Below are positions 54,802 through 61,802 of a stretch of DNA of 64,000 bases, piece by piece (the stretch's first letter is position 1; each line of letters starts with the position of its first letter). The notes below the pieces were generated by a model. It worked only from the letters and a program-made list of their open reading frames with translations. It made no database searches and was not told the DNA's origin. The position numbers were made by a program, and so were the translations under genes. Source of the DNA: Acidobacteriota bacterium (GTDB taxonomy: Bacteria > Acidobacteriota > Vicinamibacteria > Marinacidobacterales > Marinacidobacteraceae); assembly GCA_009840635.1 (NCBI GenBank), contig VXNL01000110.1, forward strand, positions 1-64,000, given 5' to 3'.

Positions 54802-55575
54802 CTACGGGACAACCGGGCTGGCGCCGTTCAGCGCCGCCGCCAGCCAGCCTCCCTCTTCTCCGGAAACGGACGGGTCCGTGCCGTTCGCCACGAAGTCCTC
54901 CACGGGGCCCGTGGCGGCGACGGCGCCGTCCGCGAGAACGATCAACCGGTCCGCGAGCGACTCGATCGCGGCAGCCTCGTGCAGGGTCAGGATGACCGCC
55001 GCTCCTTCCCGAGCCGCGGAACGAATGGCCGCGAGGGAGCTGACCCGGGCCTCGGGGTCGAGCCCGGTGAGCGGTTCGTCCAGGATAAGGGCGCGGGGCT
55101 CGCCGAGCAGCGCCTGCGCGAGGGACACCCGGCGCCGGACACCCCGCGAAGCGCGAGCGGCGGGGGTGGCCAACCACTCCGCCACCCCGACCGTCTCCGC
55201 CGTTCGCTCGGCCTCATGGCGAGCCCCGGAGCCGCGATAGCCGGCGAGCACCGCCGCGTAACGCAGGACGTCCCGCACCCGAAGCCCCGCCGGAAACTCG
55301 TCCTCCTCCCCCAGGTATCCCAGGTGGCGGCGCGCCTCGTTGCGGGTCGCCGGCGCATCCCCCAGCAGTGCCTCGCCCCGATCGGCGGGCAGGAGTCCGG
55401 CCAGCAGCCGCAAGGTGGTGGACTTCCCCGAGCCGTTCTTCCCCACCAGCGCCACCACCTCACCCGTGGCGACCTCGAAGCTGACCTCCCGGACGACGGT
55501 CCGGCGGCCGAGCGCCAGCCCGAAACGTCCGGGCGCCGGATACGAACCGCTCAGCTCACGGGCGCGGATTTCCAA
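54802..55575 (-). CDS. ABC transporter ATPase (PilH-like by position)
   Basis: 257 aa. Walker A is GKNGSGKS at 45-52 and Walker B is ALILDEP near 165. The signature is unusual: SRGVRRRVSLAQALLG in place of LSGGQ. It is 17 bases after pilA and 6 before the permease, so all three are likely transcribed together. Its place suggests a pilus-specific transporter rather than nutrient uptake. Confidence 0.88.
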   Translation of the reverse strand: MEIRARELSGSYPAPGRFGLALGRRTVVREVSFEVATGEVVALVGKNGSGKSTTLRLLAGLLPADRGEALLGDAPATRNEARRHLGYLGEEDEFPAGLRVRDVLRYAAVLAGYRGSGARHEAERTAETVGVAEWLATPAARASRGVRRRVSLAQALLGEPRALILDEPLTGLDPEARVSSLAAIRSAAREGAAVILTLHEAAAIESLADRLIVLADGAVAATGPVEDFVANGTDPSVSGEEGGWLAAALNGASPVVP

Positions 55576-55592
55576 TCGGGATCGGCCTGTCT

Positions 55593-56243
55593 CTATTCGA
55601 GGAAAGCGGTTTCCGCGGGAACGGGACAGGCGATCGGCGCTCCGGAGGGATCGTTGTAGAGCGCTCCGGCGCTCGTCGCCGAGAAGGACCGCACGCCCGT
55701 GCGTCCCACGTCTCCCGGCTCCGAGTGGTAGCAGTAGTCGAGCAGACTGTCGGGATCGCAGTGAGCCGGCACCGAGGTCGGGGTTCCGTTGGGGGCCAGC
55801 GTGCGGTTGTAGCCCGCCTTCACGTAGGGACTCGTCCGTCCGAGGTCAGCCCCTATGAACTCCGGGGCCGAGTCCGGGTAACCCGGAATCCCGATCGTTC
55901 CGCCGCAATCCGCGCCGTTGCGGCAGAGATTCGTCAGGTCGGCGAAGAACCCGCAGTTGGAGGCCGCGTAGGTCTGCTGCGCGGCGATCACCGCCCGGGA
56001 GTCCCCGATCGCCTGGGCTTCGTTGGCGGACAGACGCGCCCGCAGCAACTGGGGAATGGCGATCCCGGCGATCACTCCGATGATCGCAATCACGATCAGG
56101 AGCTCGATCAGGGTAAAACCGGCGGCAGCCCGAAGGCGTGCGGAGGGGTCCGGCGGACCGCCGGTCCGGTGGGTGGTAGGGCGGCTCGGTGGCGATTTCA
56201 TTGGGGAATCCGGGACCGGGCGGAGGGAGTCGCTGCGATTCAT
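55593..56243 (-). CDS. pilA: Major type IV pilin
   Basis: 216 aa from an ATG with a strong AAGGAGG site 10 bases upstream. The prepilin site is AAG|FTLIELLIVIAIIGVIAGIAIP (E at +5). The helix is followed by LLRARLSANEAQAIGDSRAVIAAQQTY, as in PilA of acidobacteria and Myxococcus. Cysteines in the head can form disulfides. The leader is long: 42 residues, or 28 from a second ATG at 56201. A further frame upstream to 56372 is not used. It is third in the pilT-pilC-pilA order. Confidence 0.9.
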   Translation of the reverse strand: MNRSDSLRPVPDSPMKSPPSRPTTHRTGGPPDPSARLRAAAGFTLIELLIVIAIIGVIAGIAIPQLLRARLSANEAQAIGDSRAVIAAQQTYAASNCGFFADLTNLCRNGADCGGTIGIPGYPDSAPEFIGADLGRTSPYVKAGYNRTLAPNGTPTSVPAHCDPDSLLDYCYHSEPGDVGRTGVRSFSATSAGALYNDPSGAPIACPVPAETAFLE

Positions 56244-56391
56244 AAGGATACGTCCTCCTTCGGGACAGGGTGTGGAACGGGCCCGTGCGTTCGGACGGTC
56301 GGACGCCGCAAGCCCTCCGGGGACAACGGGACCCGCCCGCGACGGACGGGCCGGGCGAGCCGCCGGGTCCACGGGCTGCCTGGCCGACTCT

Positions 56392-57522
56392 TCAAGCCAA
56401 TCGGCCGACGAGCGTCCAGATCGGCAGATACATGGCGATCACGATGGCTCCGATCACCAGGCCCAGGACGAGGATCAACAGCGGCTCGAGGAGCGGCAGC
56501 ATGGTCGCGGTCGTTCGCCGCACCTCTTCCTCGTAGAACTCGGCGACCTTCTCGAGCGAGACGTCAAGCTCTCCGGTACGCTCGCCCACCCCGACCATCT
56601 GCACCACCATCGGCGGGAAGAGGCCCGTCTGCCGCAGGGGGCCGGCGAGCGACGAGCCCGCCTCCAGACTCGGGCGAACCTCCGCCATGACTCCCTCGAG
56701 GTGCCGGTTTCCCACCGCGCGGCGGGCGATCTCAAGCCCTTCGAGCACCGGCACTCCCGCTTCGCTGAGCACCGAGAGCGTCCTGCAGAAACGGGAGATG
56801 CCGGCCTGGTGCAGCACACCGCCCAGGAGCGGCAGGCGGAGCGCCAGCCGGTCGCACAGGGCGCCCCCGGCCTCGGTCCGCCGGAAGCGCGCTACCCCCG
56901 CCGTCCCGCCCGCCAGGACGCTGACTCCCGCCAGCGCCCATCCGCCGAACGACCGGGACGCATCCACCACCACCCGCGTCAGGAGGGGTAACTCGGCATC
57001 GAGGCCCTCGTAAAGTTCGCTGAACACCGGAACGACACGCCACAGGATCACCGAAACCACCAGCACCCCGATGGCCCCGACCACCAGCGGATAGGCAAAG
57101 GCCGCGCGCAACTGCTCGGTCACCGCCGCCGCCTTCTCGAGTTCGGCGGCGAGGCGCAACAGGCTCCGGTCGAGGCGTCCGCCGGTTTCACCGACGGAAG
57201 TCATCGCCACCGCCAACCGGCTGAAGACCCGCGGGTGGCGGCTCATGGCCGCCGCCAGCGAAACGCCCGACTCCACGTCCCGGGCAATCCGTTCCACGGT
57301 CGTTCGGAGTCGTGGGTGCTCCTCCTGACGGTACAGCACCGCCAGGCTCTCGGCGAGCGGCAACCCCGCTCCCACCATGACCCCCAGCTGGCGCACCAGC
57401 ACGGCGACCTTCCGTCGGCTGACGCGGTTCACCACCAGCAGGGAGGAACGGCGGCGCCCGCCACCCACTTCGGCACGGGGCCGTTCCGGCTCCGGCGGCC
57501 TCCTCTGCACGCTCGCCGCCAA
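56392..57522 (-). CDS. pilC: Inner-membrane pilus platform protein PilC
   Basis: 376 aa, GspF/PilC family. Two helical domains are each followed by membrane segments: LVRQLGVMVGAGLPLAESL and FCRTLSVLSEAGVPVLEGL are the paired repeat starts. LEPLLILVLGLVIGAIVIAMYLP is the C-terminal membrane part. It anchors the motor ATPases. The start is a TTG 9 bases after the pilT stop; a GTG four codons later is an alternative. Confidence 0.92.
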   Translation of the reverse strand: MAASVQRRPPEPERPRAEVGGGRRRSSLLVVNRVSRRKVAVLVRQLGVMVGAGLPLAESLAVLYRQEEHPRLRTTVERIARDVESGVSLAAAMSRHPRVFSRLAVAMTSVGETGGRLDRSLLRLAAELEKAAAVTEQLRAAFAYPLVVGAIGVLVVSVILWRVVPVFSELYEGLDAELPLLTRVVVDASRSFGGWALAGVSVLAGGTAGVARFRRTEAGGALCDRLALRLPLLGGVLHQAGISRFCRTLSVLSEAGVPVLEGLEIARRAVGNRHLEGVMAEVRPSLEAGSSLAGPLRQTGLFPPMVVQMVGVGERTGELDVSLEKVAEFYEEEVRRTTATMLPLLEPLLILVLGLVIGAIVIAMYLPIWTLVGRLA

Positions 57523-57531
57523 TCCCCGAGA

Positions 57532-58659
57532 TCAGCCCCGGCCGTTCGTGACGGCACCCATCGCAGCGCCCAGGGCGGCGGGCTCGTTCGACGCCGCGAG
57601 CGCACCGCTGCGGGTGATCACTCCCCGGCGCCACAGCGAGATCAGCGCTTCGTTGAGCGACACGGAGGCGCCCCGCCCGCCGCCGGCCCCGAGCACCGCG
57701 AAGAGCTGGTGCAACTTGTCTTCCCGGATCAGGTTCCGGGCGGCGGGGGTCGGGGTGAGCTGCTCGACGGCCACCACGCGGCCCCGTCCGTCGGCGCGGG
57801 GCACGAGCCGCTGGCAGTAGATCGCCTCCAGGGACGCCGAGAGCCGGATCCGGGCCTGACGATGTTGGGAAGCCGGAAACATCTCCACGATCCGGGTCAG
57901 TGCGTGAAGGGCCGAACGGGCGTGCATGGTGGCCAGCGCCAGATGTCCGGTCTCGCTGACCCGGAGCGCGGCATCGACGGTCTCGCGGTCCCGGATCTCG
58001 CCAATCATCACCACGTCCGGATCGGAACGCAGCACCGAACGGAGCGCGTCGTGAAAGGAAGCGGTGTCGCTCCCGACCTGCCGCTGGGTGACGAGGGCGC
58101 GCCGATTCCGGTGAACGACCTCCACCGGATCCTCGATGGTCACGACGTGCACCGCGCGGGTCCGGTTGATGCGGTCCACGATCGCCGCCATCGTGGTGGA
58201 CTTGCCCGAGCCGACCGGGCCGGCGGTGAGGACGAGTCCGGACGCGAGTCCGGCCAGCGCCGCCGCGCTCGCCGGCAGACCAAGCGCATCGAGCGACGGC
58301 ACCTCGCCGGGCACCACCCGGTAGACGGCCGCGAGTGCGCCGCGGCACCGAAAGACGCTGCCGCGGAACCGGGCGACCCCCGTCAGGGTGAACGCATAGT
58401 CGGCCTCCCCGCCCTGCTCGAGCAGCGCCCGCTGGCGCCCCGGAATCCCGGCGGCCACCATCGACTCCACCACCTCCGCGGCCAGTGGTTCGCCTCCCGC
58501 CTGGGCGAGCCGGCCGTCGATCCGCAGCCGGGGCGCGGCACCCGGACTCAGGTGCAGGTCGCTCCCCCCGCGGTCGACCAACTCGCCGAGGAGCCGCGCG
58601 AGTTCCTCCCGGGGATCCGGCGGGGCGGGGGGCGGCGATGCAGCGAATTCTTCGGCCAT
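57532..58659 (-). CDS. pilT: Twitching motility/retraction ATPase PilT
   Basis: 375 aa from the ATG at 58659; the frame extends to 58800 but without family sequence. Walker A is GPVGSGKST at 147-155, followed by VVMIGEIRD (Walker B) and a GGSDLHLS start typical of PilT. The Asp and His boxes (TIEDPVEVVH, TGHLALATMHA) are present. It powers pilus disassembly. No pilB extension ATPase is in the window. A PilU-type role is possible. Confidence 0.92.
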   Translation of the reverse strand: MAEEFAASPPPAPPDPREELARLLGELVDRGGSDLHLSPGAAPRLRIDGRLAQAGGEPLAAEVVESMVAAGIPGRQRALLEQGGEADYAFTLTGVARFRGSVFRCRGALAAVYRVVPGEVPSLDALGLPASAAALAGLASGLVLTAGPVGSGKSTTMAAIVDRINRTRAVHVVTIEDPVEVVHRNRRALVTQRQVGSDTASFHDALRSVLRSDPDVVMIGEIRDRETVDAALRVSETGHLALATMHARSALHALTRIVEMFPASQHRQARIRLSASLEAIYCQRLVPRADGRGRVVAVEQLTPTPAARNLIREDKLHQLFAVLGAGGGRGASVSLNEALISLWRRGVITRSGALAASNEPAALGAAMGAVTNGRG

Positions 58660-59038
58660 TCCAAAAGACTCAGACGAGATTTGCGCCCAATCCAGGTCAA
58701 AGTTGTTCCGGGTCGAAAAAGCGACCGCTCCTGGTCCGGAGGTTGCTTGCCTCCGGCGCTCGATCCGAACGGGGCCGGGAGGCGACGCACCTCGCGCCAC
58801 TCATGGAAAAGCGCGACCGGCTGCTACGCTTTGGAGGCTCTGTGGGCGGCAATCGGGCGTGATTCATCATTCGGACCACGGGAGCAGTCACGGGAACCTG
58901 GCGGCGGACGGGGGTTTGGGGACCTTTTCCGCCAGCTTCGGACACCAGCTCCGGCGCCTCCGGGGGGGACCGGTCCGGCCGCTGCTCTCGCCCTTTCCCG
59001 TCCTTGCCTGATCAACTCGGCGGAGGCTACGCACGGTC
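58660..59038. other. Divergent intergenic region, pilT to NHLP export genes
   Basis: This 379-base gap holds no convincing gene. It contains a perfect hairpin, CCGGAGG/CCTCCGG at 58736-58756 with loop TTGCTTG, and a 10-bp palindrome, GGACCGGTCC at 58967-58976. TTGACC on the minus strand near 58695 could be a -35 for pilT but has no good partner. A possible GGAGG ribosome site lies 12 bases before the GTG of the export gene. Two short frames (102 and 19 codons) are rejected. Confidence 0.6.
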
Positions 59039-59590
59039 GTGTTCAACAATCCATTCGACTCCTTTCACAACACCGTTGCCGAAGCGAAGGAGGAACGTGA
59101 ACAACTCGACCGGCTGCTGACGGTTTCCACGCCGCGGGAGCGTCTTCTGGTCGGCGCCATCGCGCTGTTGCTGGTCGGGCTCACCGCGTGGTTCCTGCTG
59201 GGCGACGTGGGCCGCAGCCTTTCAGTCGACGGCGTCCTGGTGGAGCCCGGCCGGAACCCGCCCGCGGGCCGCCGGTCGGTGCAGGCGCTCGTCCGGCTCG
59301 ACCCCGGAGTCGCGCCGCACATCAAGGCCGGAATGGCGGCGGCGATCGAACTGCACCTCGCGGACGGGGAGGCCGAGACCCTGGACGGAGAACTCTCGAC
59401 GATTTCCGCGGTACCCCTGTCCGAAGGCCTGGCGGCGCTCCAGAGCGTTTCGCCCCTGTCCGTGTACCGCGTCGACATCGCGCTCGATGAGAGCCTCGCT
59501 CTCGCTCCCCGAGCGGGCGGAGAATGCCGGATCCTTATCGAGCTCGGCAGGCAGTCACCCATCTCGATCCTGCGATTGAGGCGATCCTAG
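59039..59590 (+). CDS. Short membrane-fusion-like protein of the NHLP export system
   Basis: 183 aa from a GTG. MFNNPFDSFHNTVAEAKEEREQLDRLLTVSTPRERL is followed by one membrane segment at about 36-54, the pattern of HlyD-like adaptors of NHLP bacteriocin export. The periplasmic part (VQALVRLDPGVAPHIKAGMAAAIEL) is a single beta domain; the long coiled coil and lipoyl halves of HlyD are absent. At 183 aa it is far shorter than usual adaptors. It ends 1 base before the peptidase-ABC gene. Confidence 0.7.
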   Translation: MFNNPFDSFHNTVAEAKEEREQLDRLLTVSTPRERLLVGAIALLLVGLTAWFLLGDVGRSLSVDGVLVEPGRNPPAGRRSVQALVRLDPGVAPHIKAGMAAAIELHLADGEAETLDGELSTISAVPLSEGLAALQSVSPLSVYRVDIALDESLALAPRAGGECRILIELGRQSPISILRLRRS

Positions 59591-59591
59591 G

Positions 59592-61802
59592 ATGGCGCCC
59601 CGGACTTCGGGGAAGGCTGGCGCCCGAGCGTCGCCGGACTCCCCGAAGCAACGCGTAACCACTCCGATCCTGCTGCAGATGCATGCATCGGAGTGCGGCG
59701 CCGCCTGTCTCGGGAGCGTACTGGGCTGGTTCGGGCGCTGGGTGCCGCTCACCGAGCTGCGCGAGAAGTGCGAGGTGAGCCGCGACGGAAGCAGCGCCGC
59801 GAGCATCGCGCGCGCCGCCCGGCACTACGGCCTCGAATGCAACGGACTCAGCCTCCGCGCCGACCAACTGAGCAAGCTGCCGTTGCCGCTGATCCTGTTC
59901 TGGCAGTTCAGCCACTTCGTGGTGCTCGAAGGGTTCGATGGCCGCAACTTCTACCTGAACGACCCGGCGACCGGGCGGCGCAGGCTCACCGCCGAGGAGT
60001 TCAGCAAGGGCTACAGCGGTATTGCGCTGCGCTTCAAGCGCGGCGCGGACTTCACTCCCGGTGGTGAGCGGCCGAGCCTGTTCGAGCAACTGCGGACCGT
60101 GCTGGCCGGATCCTGGCGTGTGCTAACCGCGGTGATCGCCTGCGCGTTCATGCTGGTTTTGCTGTCGCTCATCGTCCCCGCGTCACTCGGTGTCTTCGTC
60201 GACGAGGTGCTGGCGAGGCACGGCCGCGGGGGCGGACTCGTGGCGGCCCTGTTGGGCGGCGGGGTGCTGGTCTACGTCCTCTCCCTGCTCAAGCACCGGT
60301 TCCTGAAGCGCCTGGCCGTGCGAATCTCGGTGACCGGCTACGACCGGGGCCTGTCGCGGCTCCTGCGCCTGCCGGTGGCGTTCTTCGAACACCGGCTGGT
60401 CGGCGATCTCACGGACCGGGTCTCGTCCATCGATCGCATCGCGAAGAACCTGACGGAAGAGTTCCTGGTGCTCATCATCGACATGGCGATGAGCGCGGTG
60501 CTGCTCATCGCCATGCTGGCGTACGACGTGACCCTCACGGTGGTCGTGCTGCTGCTGGCGTTCCTGCACGCAACGGGGGCCCATCTCCTCCAGGGGCCGC
60601 GGGCGGTTCGCAGCCAGGCGATGCGGCGTGAACAGGGGTTGCTGATTGGCGTCGGCATGCAGATGCTGAGTCACGCGGACAACCTGCGCATGACCGGCGC
60701 GGATGACCGGTTCTTTGCGCGCTGGAGCGGCCAGCAGGCGCGCGAACTACATGCACGCCAGCTCTATTCCGAACTGGGCTCCGTCAATTCCGCACTGCCG
60801 GGGCTGATCGCCGCCCTCCGCGCCGCCGCGATTCTGGGAATCGGGGGGAGCCTGGTCATCTCCGGCCAGATGACGCTGGGGTCCCTCGTCGGGTTCTACA
60901 TCCTGGCCGAAATGTTCCTGGCCCCCATCGGGCGTTTCCTCGAGTTCGCCGACAAGCGCCAGGCGCTCGAGACCGATCTGCAACGGCTGGAGGATGTCTC
61001 CCGGACCGCGGAAGACCCCGTGTTCCGGCGCCGCCGCCCCGAATCGGAGTCCATTCCCACGTTCGACGGCCGGCTGCAGCTGGCCGGCCGGCTCGAGCTG
61101 CGGGGTCTCACCTTCGGTTACAACCGGAGCCGAAGGCCGCTGATCAAGGACTTCAACCTCAACATCGAGCCCGGGCAGCGGGTTGCCGTGGTCGGCCCCA
61201 GCGGCTCCGGCAAATCGACGCTGGCGCGCCTGGTCGCGGGGATCTGTCAGCCCTGGTCGGGCGAGATCCTGTTCGACGGTCACCGGCGGGAGGAGATTCC
61301 CGAGGAAGTGTTGCGCCGGTCCGTTTCCATGGTGGATCAGGAGGCCGTGCTCTTTTCCGCGACGCTCCGCGACAACATCACGCTCTGGAACCCGGCCGTT
61401 CCGGACGAAGTCATCGGCGCCGCGACCCGCGACGCGTGCATCCATGACGAAATCCTGCTGCGGCCGCACGGGTATGCGACCCTCGTCGAGGAGGGCGGAT
61501 TGAACTTCAGCGGCGGCCAGCGCCAGAGGTTGGAGATCGCCCGTGCCCTGGTCGGCAACCCGACCGTGCTCATTCTGGATGAGGCGACCAGCGCTCTCGA
61601 CGCCGCGACCGAGGAACATGTCGACGAATCCCTGCGGCGTCGCGGGGTCACGTGCCTGATCGTGGCCCACCGGCTGAGCACCGTCCGGGATGCAGACGAG
61701 ATCATCGTGCTCGACAAGGGCGTGGAGGTGCAGCGCGGCACACACGACGCGTTGATGGCGGACCACGACGGGACGTACAACAGGTTGATCCGGTCAGGGT
61801 GA
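59592..61802 (+). CDS. NHLP-type ABC exporter with C39 leader peptidase
   Basis: 736 aa. An N-terminal C39 peptidase has catalytic C35 (SECGAACLG), H108 (SHFVVLEGF) and D124 (YLNDPATG). Six hydrophobic segments follow (about 170-450). The ATPase has GPSGSGKST near 535, FSGGQRQRLEIARAL and ILDEATSALD. Such proteins cleave the Gly-Gly leader of a peptide and export it. The closest known group is the NHLP bacteriocin peptidase/permease/ATPase. It sits between the adaptor-like gene and the second ABC subunit, with TGATG overlap to the latter. Confidence 0.93.
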   Translation: MAPRTSGKAGARASPDSPKQRVTTPILLQMHASECGAACLGSVLGWFGRWVPLTELREKCEVSRDGSSAASIARAARHYGLECNGLSLRADQLSKLPLPLILFWQFSHFVVLEGFDGRNFYLNDPATGRRRLTAEEFSKGYSGIALRFKRGADFTPGGERPSLFEQLRTVLAGSWRVLTAVIACAFMLVLLSLIVPASLGVFVDEVLARHGRGGGLVAALLGGGVLVYVLSLLKHRFLKRLAVRISVTGYDRGLSRLLRLPVAFFEHRLVGDLTDRVSSIDRIAKNLTEEFLVLIIDMAMSAVLLIAMLAYDVTLTVVVLLLAFLHATGAHLLQGPRAVRSQAMRREQGLLIGVGMQMLSHADNLRMTGADDRFFARWSGQQARELHARQLYSELGSVNSALPGLIAALRAAAILGIGGSLVISGQMTLGSLVGFYILAEMFLAPIGRFLEFADKRQALETDLQRLEDVSRTAEDPVFRRRRPESESIPTFDGRLQLAGRLELRGLTFGYNRSRRPLIKDFNLNIEPGQRVAVVGPSGSGKSTLARLVAGICQPWSGEILFDGHRREEIPEEVLRRSVSMVDQEAVLFSATLRDNITLWNPAVPDEVIGAATRDACIHDEILLRPHGYATLVEEGGLNFSGGQRQRLEIARALVGNPTVLILDEATSALDAATEEHVDESLRRRGVTCLIVAHRLSTVRDADEIIVLDKGVEVQRGTHDALMADHDGTYNRLIRSG

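Noticed and set aside
56244..56372. Extended PilA start at 56372
   Set aside because: The strong AAGGAGG site points to the ATG at 56243, and the added residues are Arg/Pro-rich with no pilin feature.
58803..58862. 19-codon frame MEKRDRLLRFGGSVGGNRA
   Set aside because: Very short, with no ribosome site and no relation to leader families; the Gly-Gly pairs alone are weak evidence.
58703..59011. 102-codon frame (TTG start) as a possible NHLP precursor peptide
   Set aside because: No Nif11 or nitrile-hydratase-like leader; composition looks random and there is no ribosome site, despite a GG near the end.
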